From Fen-1258 sp947085815 (GTDB taxonomy: Bacteria > Bacteroidota > Ignavibacteria > Ignavibacteriales > Melioribacteraceae), in contig CAMTXU010000039.1 of the NCBI GenBank assembly GCA_947085815.1, positions 1 to 40,499 of the forward strand: a stretch of 40,499 nt of DNA, in the 5' to 3' direction. Below, one piece after another: positions 1-8,623 of the stretch. Position 1 is the first letter of the stretch; each line of letters starts with the position of its first letter. Position numbers and translations under genes: made by a program. The notes beneath the pieces are model-generated. The model was not told the DNA's origin. It made no database searches and saw only the letters and a list, made by a program, of their open reading frames with translations.

Positions 1-1
1 A

Positions 2-763
2 TCGTTTGATAAGTTGAACGCCGCTTTAGCCAATGGAACAGCGACCAAGCCCAATGTAGATATTCTTAAAGCCGAGTTGCTTAAAACAGTTCAAAGAGAG
101 ATAGAACTAAGATCATCGCGCAAATCTTTTATTGATATGCTGGGTTTGTTGATCAATCAACAATTAGATGAATCTCAAAAACTTGAGCAGCCGGTTATTC
201 AAAACATCTCTGAGACGGAAGAAATTAACCGACCGGAATTAAAGCTTTATACTTCGCAAAAAAATCTTATTGATAACCAAAGCGGATTGACGCGTGCAAA
301 AATTTTTCCAAAAGCGAGTTTGTTTTTCCAGGGGGGTTACGGCAAACCAACATTGAATATGCTTAAGAATAATTTTGATTGGTTTTACATGGCAGGCGCC
401 CGGCTTACCTGGCCAATATCTAATTTATATACTTATGGTAACGAGAATGAAATAACCGAGCTGAACAAAAAAGCTGTTGATGCACAGAAAGAAACTTTTC
501 TCCTCAAGACTAATCTTTCTTTGAAGCAGCAAAGCAGCGAGATTGAAAAACTGAATAAGCTAATCAAGGTTGATGAGGAAATTATCGCTATCAGAACTTC
601 TGTGAAAGAATCCGCCAAAGCACAACTCGAAAACGGAGTGATTACTTCAAACGATTTTATCCGTGAGTTGAATGCGGAAGAGCAAGCAAAACAGAATTTA
701 GCCATTCATACAATCCAGCTAATGCTAGCTAAAGAGAATTATAAATTAACCGTAGGCAACTAA
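2..763 (+). CDS. TolC-family outer membrane efflux protein, C-terminal part (cut by window start)
   Basis: The reading frame is open to the left edge, so the visible 253 residues are only the C-terminal half of a TolC-like channel. A start at the TTG at 14 would be an artefact. The protein shows two long charged alpha-helical stretches separated by a short beta-rich part with a FFQGGYG motif and a TWPIS segment. This is the usual repeat of the outer membrane efflux family, in which long helices form the periplasmic tunnel and strands form the barrel. The membrane fusion protein gene starts 19 bp downstream, so this is probably the dedicated outer-membrane exit duct of the adjoining YbhGFSR-like exporter. 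The family call is good. The exported substrate cannot be read from sequence. Confidence 0.85.
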   Translation, partial: SFDKLNAALANGTATKPNVDILKAELLKTVQREIELRSSRKSFIDMLGLLINQQLDESQKLEQPVIQNISETEEINRPELKLYTSQKNLIDNQSGLTRAKIFPKASLFFQGGYGKPTLNMLKNNFDWFYMAGARLTWPISNLYTYGNENEITELNKKAVDAQKETFLLKTNLSLKQQSSEIEKLNKLIKVDEEIIAIRTSVKESAKAQLENGVITSNDFIRELNAEEQAKQNLAIHTIQLMLAKENYKLTVGN

Positions 764-782
764 TTTAAAATTAATTATAGAT

Positions 783-1694
783 ATGAAAATGAAACGACAA
801 CAAATAGCAAAAATATTTTTATTCTCCGCCCTTTCGATTATCTTTTTTGCTTGCGGCAACCGGAACGGAAAGTTTGATGCAACCGGAACATTTGAAGCGG
901 AAGAAATAATTGTTTCTTCGGAGGCGATGGGCAAGCTCATCCGTTTTGATGTTGAGGAAGGCATGCAACTTAATCAGAATCAGAGAGTCGGAGTGGTTGA
1001 TACGCTTCAACTCTATTTGAAAAAGAAGCAGCTTGAAGCATCTGTTAAAGCTGTTTTAAGCAAGCAGCCGGATATTGCAACACAGCTCGCGGCAATAGAA
1101 GAACAAATTAAAACTGCTGCAATCGAGAAGAAGAGAATCGAAAATCTTGTTAAATCCAACGCGGCAACAACAAAACAGTTTGATGATATAAACGCTCAAC
1201 TTGATTTGCTGAACAAGCAGTACAACGCAACTAAATCGAATCTCACAATTACCAAACAAGGATTAAAAAATGAAACTTTTCCGCTGCAAGCGCAAATTGA
1301 ACAAATACAAGATCAGATCAATAAGAGTATAATTAAAAATCCTATTGATGGAACTGTGCTGACCCGTTACGCAAAGCAAAACGAAGTTACGTCAAACGGA
1401 AAAGCTCTTTACAAGATTGCAGATCTTTCTACAATGACATTGCGTGCATACATAAACGGCGATCAACTTGGACAATTTAAGCTTGGACAAAAAATCAAAG
1501 TATTTGTTGACAAAGGAAATGGAGAACAAAAAGAAATGAGCGGTGAAATTTATTGGGTCTCTTCCAAAGCCGAGTTTACTCCTAAAACAATTCAAACAAA
1601 GGATGAACGCGCAAATCTTGTTTATGCAATTAAGGTAAAAGTCGTAAACGACGGCTATCTGAAAATAGGCATGTATGGCGAAGTTAAATTTTAA
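783..1694 (+). CDS. HlyD/YbhG-type periplasmic adaptor, predicted lipoprotein
   Basis: This is the membrane fusion protein linking an inner-membrane ABC pump to the TolC channel. Residues 1-24 form a lipoprotein signal: a basic start, a hydrophobic core and an FFAC lipobox with the acylated Cys at about 24. The N-terminal half of the barrel-sandwich (lipoyl-like) domain follows at about 35-65. A long coiled-coil hairpin spans about 70-170. The second lipoyl half begins with the family-typical NPIDGTVL at about 184. A beta-barrel domain runs to the end. The 303-residue length fits YbhG/HlyD adaptors. A start at the second ATG (789) is also possible. The gene lies between the channel gene and the ATPase genes with gaps of 19 and 8 bp, so it is clearly in one operon with them. 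Confidence 0.9.
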   Translation: MKMKRQQIAKIFLFSALSIIFFACGNRNGKFDATGTFEAEEIIVSSEAMGKLIRFDVEEGMQLNQNQRVGVVDTLQLYLKKKQLEASVKAVLSKQPDIATQLAAIEEQIKTAAIEKKRIENLVKSNAATTKQFDDINAQLDLLNKQYNATKSNLTITKQGLKNETFPLQAQIEQIQDQINKSIIKNPIDGTVLTRYAKQNEVTSNGKALYKIADLSTMTLRAYINGDQLGQFKLGQKIKVFVDKGNGEQKEMSGEIYWVSSKAEFTPKTIQTKDERANLVYAIKVKVVNDGYLKIGMYGEVKF

Positions 1695-1702
1695 GTTAGA
1701 AT

Positions 1703-2617
1703 ATGAAAGCGGTCGAACTCGAAAATATTGTTAAAACTTATTCAACAAAGAAAACAAGCGTTACCGCTGTTGATGACGTTTCTTTTTCCGTAGAAGAAGG
1801 AGAACTGTTCGGATTAATTGGTCCCGACGGCGCGGGCAAAACATCAATCTTCCGTATTCTTACGACTCTCCTTCTTGCCGATAAAGGAGATGCGTTTGTA
1901 TTGGGTTATGATGTTGTGAAAAACTTCAAAGAGATTAGAGATATAATTGGTTACATGCCGGGCAGATTTTCTCTTTACCAGGATCTAACCGTAGAAGAAA
2001 ATCTTGATTTTTTTGCAACCATCTTCAACACAACCATTCAAGAAAATTATGATTTGGTCGCTGATATTTACAAACAGCTCGAACCATTCAAAACACGTCG
2101 TGCCGGGAAGCTGAGCGGCGGAATGAAACAAAAGCTGGCGTTAAGCTGCGTACTCATTCATAAACCAAAGATTTTATTTCTTGATGAGCCAACAACCGGC
2201 GTTGATCCGGTTTCCAGAAAAGAATTTTGGGAAATGTTAAAGCGGCTTAAAGCGCAAGGAATTACGATTCTTGTTTCAACTCCTTACATGGATGAAGCTA
2301 AGTTATGCGATAGAATCGCGCTGATGCAGAACGGCAAAATCATGACGATAGATACTCCAAATAATATTGCAAATCAGTTTGGTAAAAATCTTTATGCCGT
2401 ACATTCAGAGAGCATGTTCAAACTTTTGAATGATCTGCGTTTGTTCACAAAGACAGAAAGCTGTTTTGCCTTTGGCGAGAATCATCATTTAACATTAAAA
2501 GAGGAAAGCACAACTGAATTGGAAAAATATCTTTTAACGAGCGGACACAAAAACGCAACAATAAAAAAGATTGAACCCGGAATAGAAGACTGTTTTATGC
2601 AGCTAATGAAAAAATAA
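1703..2617 (+). CDS. ABC transporter ATPase, equivalent to the N-terminal half of YbhF
   Basis: This nucleotide-binding subunit powers the two ABC-2 permeases encoded downstream. Walker A reads GPDGAGKTS (about 40-48), with Asp where most ABC proteins have Asn. This variant is also found in the first half of E. coli YbhF. The signature LSGGMKQKL (about 137-145) and Walker B ILFLDEP (about 157-163) are canonical. The usual switch histidine is replaced by Pro in STPYMDEA, so the ATP site formed on this subunit's Walker A is probably weak. A C-terminal extension of about 80 residues follows the core domain. The gene starts 8 bp after the adaptor gene and ends 6 bp before the second ATPase. In E. 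coli the two ATPases are one fused protein. Here they are separate. Confidence 0.9.
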   Translation: MKAVELENIVKTYSTKKTSVTAVDDVSFSVEEGELFGLIGPDGAGKTSIFRILTTLLLADKGDAFVLGYDVVKNFKEIRDIIGYMPGRFSLYQDLTVEENLDFFATIFNTTIQENYDLVADIYKQLEPFKTRRAGKLSGGMKQKLALSCVLIHKPKILFLDEPTTGVDPVSRKEFWEMLKRLKAQGITILVSTPYMDEAKLCDRIALMQNGKIMTIDTPNNIANQFGKNLYAVHSESMFKLLNDLRLFTKTESCFAFGENHHLTLKEESTTELEKYLLTSGHKNATIKKIEPGIEDCFMQLMKK

Positions 2618-2623
2618 AAATTT

Positions 2624-3367
2624 ATGAATAGAGAAATTGTAATAAAGACAGATAAACTCACAAAGAAGTTTGGCGACTTCATAGCGGCAAACGAAATTAC
2701 TTTCGAAGTTTACAAGGGAGAGATTTTCGGCTTTCTTGGTGCTAACGGTGCGGGCAAAACAACTGCAATGAAAATGCTGATCGGTATTTCAAAACCAAGT
2801 TACGGCGGCGCAAAAATTGCAGGATTCGATGTTTACAAACAGACAGAGAAAATTAAAAAGAGTATCGGCTACATGAGTCAAAAATTTTCTCTGTACGAAG
2901 ATTTAACAATAAAAGAAAACATCCAACTCTTCGGCGGAATTTACGGATTGAGCGATAAAGAGATTGAATCAAAGAGCAGTGAACTAATAACTAAGTTGGG
3001 ATTGCATAAAGAAGCCGATAAATTAGTTGCATCTCTTCCTCTTGGATGGAAACAAAAGCTTGCGTTCAGTATAGCAATATTACACACGCCAAAAATAGTT
3101 TTTCTTGATGAACCGACCGGCGGCGTTGATCCGGTTACGCGCAGGCAATTTTGGGATATGATTTATGAAGCGGCACACAACGGCATCACGGTTTTTGTTA
3201 CAACTCACTATATGGATGAAGCCGAGTATTGCGACCGGGTTTCAATAATGGTGGATGGAGTAATCAAAGCACTCGATTCTCCATCTGGATTGAAAAAACA
3301 ATATTATGCTGAATCTATGGACGAAGTTTTTGTTATGCTCGCTAGAGGAGCCAAACGCGGAGAATAA
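2624..3367 (+). CDS. ABC transporter ATPase, equivalent to the C-terminal half of YbhF
   Basis: This is the second nucleotide-binding subunit of the exporter. Walker A GANGAGKTT (about 40-48), Walker B IVFLDEP (about 157-163) and the switch His in VTTHYMDEA are intact. The signature motif is degenerate: LPLGWKQKL replaces LSGGQ, just as the second half of YbhF has LPLGFKQ. Paired with the upstream ATPase, this predicts one competent composite site (this Walker A and His with the partner's LSGGM) and one degenerate site. The protein is 247 residues, a minimal single domain. It follows the first ATPase by 6 bp. The next gene is separated by a 114-bp gap that contains a palindromic repeat. Confidence 0.9.
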   Translation: MNREIVIKTDKLTKKFGDFIAANEITFEVYKGEIFGFLGANGAGKTTAMKMLIGISKPSYGGAKIAGFDVYKQTEKIKKSIGYMSQKFSLYEDLTIKENIQLFGGIYGLSDKEIESKSSELITKLGLHKEADKLVASLPLGWKQKLAFSIAILHTPKIVFLDEPTGGVDPVTRRQFWDMIYEAAHNGITVFVTTHYMDEAEYCDRVSIMVDGVIKALDSPSGLKKQYYAESMDEVFVMLARGAKRGE

Positions 3368-3378
3368 TTTTATGGAAT

Positions 3379-3464
3379 GTCTTTGCGAGGGAGGAACGAC
3401 CGAAGCAATCCCAAAGCAATAATTTAGATTGCTTCTCCAGCAAAGAGCGCGGGATCGCAATGAC
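3379..3464. repeat. REP-like palindromic repeat, copy 1 (GCAATG/GAAGCAATC family)
   Basis: An imperfect palindrome of about 86 bp fills the gap between the second ATPase and the first permease. The outer arms are a TTTGCGA version and TCGCAATGA. The inner arms are GAAGCAATC and GATTGCTTC, and the left arm carries GGAGGAACGACC. A second copy with the same layout lies at 17800-17881. The transcript would fold into a long hairpin just before the permease's ribosome binding site. No coding potential is seen. Confidence 0.85.
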
Positions 3465-3481
3465 AAAGAAGAAGAGAAACA

Positions 3482-4585
3482 ATGAAACAACTACTAACAT
3501 TTATTAAAAAAGAATTTCATCACATATTGCGCGATAAACGCTCGATGCTCGTGTTGATTGGTCTGCCCATTGTTCAGTTATTAATCTTCGGATTCGCTAT
3601 AACAAATGAAGTTCGCAACACAAACATTGCAATCTTAGATAACGCCAAAGATGAAGCAACACAGAACATCATAACAAGAATTGAAAGCAGCCAATATTTC
3701 GATATTGATCAAACCATAAAAACAAATGATCAAATAGAAAAAACTTTTAAAACGGGAAAGATAAAACTTGCTATTGTTTTCCAGCAAAATTTCCAAAATG
3801 AATTAACGCACTCAAACAAAGCGCAAATCCAAATTATTGCAGACGCAACCGACCCCAACCAGGCAACAACACTTATCAATTATGCAAGCACCATTATTAT
3901 GGATTATCAAAACGAATTGAATCAAACCAATAAATTTCCATACGCCATCAATACCGAAACGAGAATGCTGTACAATCCGCAGTTAAAAGGCGCTTACACT
4001 TCTGTACCGGGGGTAATGGGAATGATTTTGCTTCTTATCTCGGCGATGATGACTTCAATTGCGATAGTAAAAGAAAAAGAATTGGGAACGATGGAAGTGC
4101 TTCTTGTTTCTCCAATGAAACCATGGCTTGTAATTATAAGCAAAGTAATTCCTTTCTTTGTTATTTCGCTTGTAAATGTTGCTACAATTTTAATTCTTAG
4201 TGTGTTTGTTCTTGGACTGCCAATTCAAGGAAGTTTGGTGTTATTAATTCTTGCAACTATAATTTATATTTTCTGTGCCCTTTCCCTCGGGTTACTCATT
4301 TCTACAATCACAGAAACTCAACAAGCGGCAATGTTAATATCGCTACTCGGGTTGATGATGCCGGTTGTAATGTTAAGCGGTTATGCCTTCCCTATCGCGA
4401 ATATGCCGATTGTTCTGCAGGTTCTTTCAAACGTTGTTCCGGCAAAATGGTATATCATTATTGTTAAAGGAGTGATGATAAAGGGGATTGATATAACTCA
4501 AATCTGGAAAGAGCTAGTTATACTTCTTGGAATGACGGCGGTGTTTTTACTTATCAGCATAAAAAGATTTAAGATTAGGTTATAA
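3482..4585 (+). CDS. ABC-2 type permease (YbhS-like)
   Basis: This is a membrane subunit of the exporter with the ABC2_membrane_3 layout. It has one N-terminal membrane helix after the amphipathic start FIKKEFHHILRDKRS (the LPIVQLLIFGFAI segment, about 28-41). A large non-membrane domain of roughly 130 residues follows, then five or so closely spaced helices from about residue 175 to the end. The conserved IVKEKELGTMEVLLVSP loop between the first two C-terminal helices is diagnostic for this family. An AAGAAGAGAAA purine stretch precedes the ATG. The stop codon overlaps the next start by one base (TAATG), which suggests coupled translation of the two permeases. The 367-residue length is normal. 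Confidence 0.9.
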   Translation: MKQLLTFIKKEFHHILRDKRSMLVLIGLPIVQLLIFGFAITNEVRNTNIAILDNAKDEATQNIITRIESSQYFDIDQTIKTNDQIEKTFKTGKIKLAIVFQQNFQNELTHSNKAQIQIIADATDPNQATTLINYASTIIMDYQNELNQTNKFPYAINTETRMLYNPQLKGAYTSVPGVMGMILLLISAMMTSIAIVKEKELGTMEVLLVSPMKPWLVIISKVIPFFVISLVNVATILILSVFVLGLPIQGSLVLLILATIIYIFCALSLGLLISTITETQQAAMLISLLGLMMPVVMLSGYAFPIANMPIVLQVLSNVVPAKWYIIIVKGVMIKGIDITQIWKELVILLGMTAVFLLISIKRFKIRL

Positions 4586-5703
4586 TGAGAACATTAATAT
4601 TTTTACTCAGAAAAGAATTTTTACAAATCTTCCGGAACAAACTCATTTTAAGAATGATCTTTGCGCTCCCCTTAATACAGCTTATTCTTCTTCCCAGTGC
4701 AGCAACTTATGAAATGAAAAATATTACTCTCAGCGTGGTTGATCACGATCATTCGGAGTATTCCAGAAGGTTGATAAATAAATTTACCGCTTCAGGATAT
4801 TTTCAACTGACAGATTATTCCGAAACATACAATCGAGCGCTTGATCAGGTTGAAAAAGATGTTGCGGATTTGATTGTGGAAATTCCGAAAGGATTTGAGC
4901 GCGATCTAATCAGAGAGAGTGAAACAAAAATTATGATTGCCGCCAATGCAATCAGCGGGCAAACAGCCGGACTTGCCGTTGCCTACTCTAATTCTATTAT
5001 AAAAGATTTTAATAATGATGTCCGCGTAGAATGGATTCCACAATCGCGCTTAAATACAATTCCACTGATTGAAATTACCAGCTCGAACTGGTTTAATCCT
5101 TCAATGAATTATAAAGATTTTATAGTACCGGGCGTGTTGGCGCTGCTTGTTACTTTGGTTGGTTATCTCATGTCATCTTTAAATATTGTTAAGGAAAAAG
5201 AAGTTGGTACCATAGAGCAGCTTAATGTATCGCCAATAAAAAAATATCAATTCATATTAGGCAAGCTAATTCCATTTTGGTTTATTGGTTTAATTGTAAT
5301 GTCTGTTGGCTTTGTAATTAGTTTTATTGTCTATGGAATTTACCCCGAAGGAAGTTTTTGGGTTGGATATCTTTTTGCCGGAGTTTATTTGATTGCGCTG
5401 CTTGGATTTGGACTATTAACCTCAACATTTGCCGATACACAACAGCAAGCAATGTTTATCGCATACTTTTTTATGCTGGTCTTTATTTTGCTCGGCGGGT
5501 TGTTTTCGCCAACAGAAAACATGCCCGATTGGGCGCGCTATTTAACATATATAAATCCGGTCAGTTATTTAATCGAAGTAATGCGTATGCTTGTACTAAA
5601 AGGAAGCAGCTTTTGGGACTTACGTTTTCACTTTCTTATTGTGACGGGTTTTGCAATTGTATTTAACGGATTGGCAATTTGGAATTACAAAAAGACAGTA
5701 TAA
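4585..5703 (+). CDS. ABC-2 type permease (YbhR-like)
   Basis: This is the second membrane subunit, a paralogue of the preceding gene. It has an N-terminal LLRKEFLQIFRNK amphipathic segment, a first helix around residues 23-40, an extracytoplasmic domain and a C-terminal group of helices. The family loop IVKEKEVGTIEQLNVSPIK is present. The two permeases together would form the heterodimeric channel served by the two upstream ATPases. The start overlaps the previous stop by one base. The gene closes the operon: a 39-bp gap without an obvious hairpin precedes the DUF3943 gene, so read-through into that gene is possible. Confidence 0.9.
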   Translation: MRTLIFLLRKEFLQIFRNKLILRMIFALPLIQLILLPSAATYEMKNITLSVVDHDHSEYSRRLINKFTASGYFQLTDYSETYNRALDQVEKDVADLIVEIPKGFERDLIRESETKIMIAANAISGQTAGLAVAYSNSIIKDFNNDVRVEWIPQSRLNTIPLIEITSSNWFNPSMNYKDFIVPGVLALLVTLVGYLMSSLNIVKEKEVGTIEQLNVSPIKKYQFILGKLIPFWFIGLIVMSVGFVISFIVYGIYPEGSFWVGYLFAGVYLIALLGFGLLTSTFADTQQQAMFIAYFFMLVFILLGGLFSPTENMPDWARYLTYINPVSYLIEVMRMLVLKGSSFWDLRFHFLIVTGFAIVFNGLAIWNYKKTV

Positions 5704-5742
5704 CAACACAAATGTTTTTTAGATTGTACAGCGAATGAAGCA

Positions 5743-7164
5743 ATGGAACACAATAAAAATCAATGGTTGATATTTTATATACTCGTTATTTTTGTTGTTC
5801 CCCTAAACCAGCAAATGCATTCGCAAATAAACTTTTCAAAAGAACTACCTTCCGGCTTATCGAAGTTCTCTATCACAAACAATAATGACACTGTTTCCGA
5901 AAAGAAGAATGTTGATAAAAGTTATTTGCTGCCTGCGGTGGAAGTTGTTGGATTGAATTTCGCCGTCTGGGGTTACCATAGATATTTGAGCGGCGAGGGT
6001 TGGTCTAATATAAGCTGGGAATCAATCAAAAAAAATTTCAAAAACGGATTTGAATGGGACGTAGACGGATATCTCATGAATCAGTTCTGGCATCCCTATC
6101 ATGGTTCTAACTATTATAATCTTGCTAGGTCTAACGGTTTAGGATTTTGGGAATCGGCACCATACGCATTCGGTGGAAGTCTGATGTGGGAATATTTTAT
6201 GGAGAATGAACCGCCCTCTTATAACGATATTGTAAACACGCCGGTAACAGGAATTATTTTAGGTGAAATTTCTTTCCGCGTTTCAAATTTGATTATAGAT
6301 GAAAATACTGTCGGGTTCGAAAGATTTCTTCGTGAGTTCACATCAACTCTTATTGATCCGATGCAAGGATTAAATAGAATGATTAGAGGAGAGATGTGGA
6401 AAACCGGTGCGCCAAATAAACGTTCTGATTTTAACTTAATTGTGTCATCGGGAGTTCATAACGTTTTTTTCAGCCGTAAGTTAAATAATAGTAAATCTTA
6501 TGTTACACTAAGAGCGGATTTGAATTATGGGAATCAGTTTGCCATTGCGGACCATAAAAAACCATTCGATTATTTTACTCTGCATACTGAAGTTAATGTT
6601 GCGCAAGGTGATAACATAGTTGGAATTTTTGCAAGCGGAGTTATTTGGGATGGCAATTTAAACATGTTCGAAAAATCAAAAAATATTATTGGAATTTATA
6701 AAGAAGTTGATATTCATATTAATACGATTTATAAACTTTCCGCAACAAGTGTAACCGGACAGATCATCAATACAATCCCTTTTTCATCCTCAACCTCAAT
6801 GATAAATTATTTTGGTTTGTCGGCAATTTTAATGGGCGGCACTAATTCACATTATGCAAGCGAGGCAGGAAAAGATTATAATATTGGTCCAGGAGCAAGT
6901 GCAAAATTGGGTATTAGAATAAGCATTGAAAATTTCGGAGAGCTTTATTCAAATTACAAAAGATACTGGATCCATACATTGAGTGGCGCAGAGAGCGAAG
7001 AATTTGTCGGGCTTCTGAATGTGGGCATTAATTATCAATTGTTTAATAATAATTTCTTGGGCTTAGATTTCTTGTTGTACGAGCGTTATGGCGATTATAA
7101 GTATTTTCCGAATTATACCGATTCAAATATTGCACTGAGGATTTATATCAAACAGAAAATTTAA
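5743..7164 (+). CDS. DUF3943 domain-containing envelope protein
   Basis: The 473-residue protein has an N-terminal hydrophobic segment and an export-like end (signal peptide to about residue 29, HSQ before the mature part). It carries the Trp/Tyr-rich core typical of DUF3943, including WDVDGYLMNQFWHPYHGS, a GLGFWESAPYAFGGSLMWE stretch and the DPMQGLNRMIRGE motif. The second half alternates polar and aromatic residues and ends in a likely beta-strand. I infer an outer-membrane-associated beta-rich protein. The molecular function of the family is unknown. The gene follows the exporter operon in the same direction after 39 bp and may be co-transcribed with it. No strong Shine-Dalgarno sequence precedes the ATG. 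Confidence 0.75.
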   Translation: MEHNKNQWLIFYILVIFVVPLNQQMHSQINFSKELPSGLSKFSITNNNDTVSEKKNVDKSYLLPAVEVVGLNFAVWGYHRYLSGEGWSNISWESIKKNFKNGFEWDVDGYLMNQFWHPYHGSNYYNLARSNGLGFWESAPYAFGGSLMWEYFMENEPPSYNDIVNTPVTGIILGEISFRVSNLIIDENTVGFERFLREFTSTLIDPMQGLNRMIRGEMWKTGAPNKRSDFNLIVSSGVHNVFFSRKLNNSKSYVTLRADLNYGNQFAIADHKKPFDYFTLHTEVNVAQGDNIVGIFASGVIWDGNLNMFEKSKNIIGIYKEVDIHINTIYKLSATSVTGQIINTIPFSSSTSMINYFGLSAILMGGTNSHYASEAGKDYNIGPGASAKLGIRISIENFGELYSNYKRYWIHTLSGAESEEFVGLLNVGINYQLFNNNFLGLDFLLYERYGDYKYFPNYTDSNIALRIYIKQKI

Positions 7165-7509
7165 TTCAAGAAATCAAAAACGGAGTATATTGCGCTGACG
7201 CCGTTACTCATCTACAACGGTGCGATGGGCTTTGTTGGATTTTTTGTCGGTATAGCACTTTGGTTGAATCACCGGCGAGCACCAATGCTTACATCAATTG
7301 TAGCAGCCATGCACTTTACCGTATTACTTATTGTAGCCGTAATCTATCTCTCCAACGGCGCTGTTGCAATGCATAGCGTACAAGCAATGAGTATTCGGTC
7401 GGTTGTTTGGTTAGCAATTGCTTGGGCAGCATGGAAAACCGACAAATCTATTGCGCCTAGTTCAAAAAGAAGACAAAAAAATCATTTCAGGCTTAAGAAA
7501 AAGATTTAA
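7165..7509 (+). pseudogene. Remnant of a small integral membrane protein, N-terminus missing
   Basis: The open frame begins immediately after the DUF3943 stop. It encodes two or three membrane helices: FVGFFVGIALWL, then a segment from TSIVAAMHFTVLLIVAVIYL, then SVVWLAIAWAAWK. A basic tail follows. The first in-frame ATG is at 7225, but the protein-like sequence already runs before it (LTPLLIYNGAMG) with no good upstream start. This suggests a gene that has lost its 5' end. A short real protein of 94 residues starting at 7225 cannot be excluded. I do not recognise the family. It lies in an 800-bp zone of decayed genes. Confidence 0.4.
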
Positions 7510-7564
7510 GAGTGGAGGTGAACCCGGACTGAAAGCGTTAAACAAAAAGGAATTAACGGAATAA

Positions 7565-7789
7565 ATTGTAATCATATTTCTAAAGAAATACACACCTTTG
7601 ACGCGCAAGAATATCGTAGTGCTTAACTTAACTACAGCTTACATTGAAGTTAATAATATTTCTGTAAATGAAACTTCTGAAATTCAAAAACAGATTGAAC
7701 TCAAGCTGCACGATAAATATGAAATCAATCATACCACATTGCAGTTCGAGTGCGGAGCGTACAATGGAATAAATTCGTTGAAAAATTAA
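7565..7789 (+). pseudogene. Remnant of a cation diffusion facilitator (CzcD-like), C-terminal domain only
   Basis: The fragment reads through a degenerate stretch into YIEVNNISVNETSEIQKQ and ends with KYEINHTTLQFECG. This resembles the cytoplasmic C-terminal domain of CDF metal exporters, which ends with a helix, then a G-I-x-H-x-T-x-Q-x-E strand. The membrane domain, metal site and a proper start are absent. The best start codon is a TTG (7598) without a ribosome binding site. I read this as the tail of a lost metal-efflux gene. The assignment rests on a short motif only. Confidence 0.5.
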
Positions 7790-7975
7790 GTAAAATATTT
7801 TTATTCGCTAATAATTTCTTTATGTGTAATTCGAGGAATTCTTTTCTCATTTCACTATTTTTAGCTAAAAGAATCATTTAATTGTTTTTAGCAGTCACAT
7901 TATTTGAATCATTCCATTTATAAAAAGAAATTTACTTAAGAATAATTTTATAACAAATTTGTGAAGACAATTGCT

Positions 7976-8410
7976 ATGGAAGAAATTAAACTGTTCAAAC
8001 GTAAGATTAAAATAAAGGTAAGATTTTCAGACCTCGATGCAATGCGCCATGTAAACAACGCTACTTTTCTTTCATATCTTGAAGAAGCGCGTATCGATTA
8101 CTTCAATGAGCTTTTTAATCGCAAAAAAGAAAGTCTTGATTTTGAAGCTGTCATAGGTAGAATTGAGATAAATTATCTTTACCCGATTGTACTAGGAGAT
8201 GATGTGGAGGTTTTTACTCGGGTATCAAAACTCGGGACCAAAAGTGTTGATGTTGAACATATCATCGCTGTAAAGAAAGGAAACGATCTGATCAAAGCTG
8301 CTACTTCTCTAACTAAGCTTGTTTATTATGATTACAAAACTCAAACTACAAAAGTAATTGCCGACGAAGTAAAAAGAAGGATTGCACAGTTTGAGGGAAT
8401 TTCTGTTTAA
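7976..8410 (+). CDS. Acyl-CoA thioesterase, hotdog fold (4HBT/YbgC type)
   Basis: The 144-residue protein is a single-domain hotdog thioesterase. The N-terminal block VRFSDLDAMRHVNNATFLSY carries the conserved catalytic-type Asp followed by H-V-N-N, and the long central helix EEARIDYFNELF follows. Strands typical of the fold run to the end. Members hydrolyse fatty acyl-CoA thioesters in the cytoplasm. I chose ATG 7976. A GTG at 7961 would add five residues and has no better ribosome binding site. The gene lies at the left edge of the beta-oxidation island, convergent with the regulator gene, and a second thioesterase lies at the right edge (18890). Its role may be to release CoA when acyl-CoA builds up, but this is an inference from position. 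Confidence 0.85.
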   Translation: MEEIKLFKRKIKIKVRFSDLDAMRHVNNATFLSYLEEARIDYFNELFNRKKESLDFEAVIGRIEINYLYPIVLGDDVEVFTRVSKLGTKSVDVEHIIAVKKGNDLIKAATSLTKLVYYDYKTQTTKVIADEVKRRIAQFEGISV

Positions 8411-8438
8411 TTCTTTTGAAATATTTCTCGGAGAGATT

Positions 8439-8574
8439 TATAAATCCTCTACGAGGATTAGGATATGTTAGTGGGGTGTCTCTTACAATAATAAAAACTC
8501 TACGAGGTTTCTAATAAGAATTTGATAGTGACATTCAATCATTGAAGAACATCGTAGATATTCAATTATTGTAA
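8439..8574. repeat. Three-part mosaic palindromic repeat array, copy 1 (units A-B-C)
   Basis: Unit A (8439-8460) is an ATAAATCCTCTACGAGGAT palindrome. Unit B (8483-8510) reads TACAATAAT, then CTCTACGAGGTTT. Unit C (8547-8574) reads AACATCGTAGAT, then ATTATTGTA. B and C are inverted relative to each other, so ACAATAAT can pair with ATTATTGT and close a stem around the centre. The same A-B-C order and spacing recurs at 15813-15951. The array lies between the convergent thioesterase and regulator genes. Confidence 0.8.
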
Positions 8575-8598
8575 CGCAAAAACAAAAAGACGAAACCA

Positions 8599-8615
8599 GA
8601 TCCTCATAAAGGATC
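8599..8615 (-). terminator. Possible weak terminator for the XRE regulator gene
   Basis: GATCC and GGATC form a 5-bp stem with a 7-base loop just beyond the regulator's stop codon. On the minus strand it is followed by a moderately T-rich stretch. The stem is short, so this call is tentative. Confidence 0.3.
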
Positions 8616-8623
8616 AACAAAAA

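Noticed and set aside
5358..5666. A 102-residue frame inside the second permease gene
   Set aside because: It overlaps a conserved membrane protein in another frame and has no membrane or domain signature of its own.
8439..8574. CRISPR array
   Set aside because: The repeat units differ from one another, are inverted, have uneven spacers and no cas gene is present.
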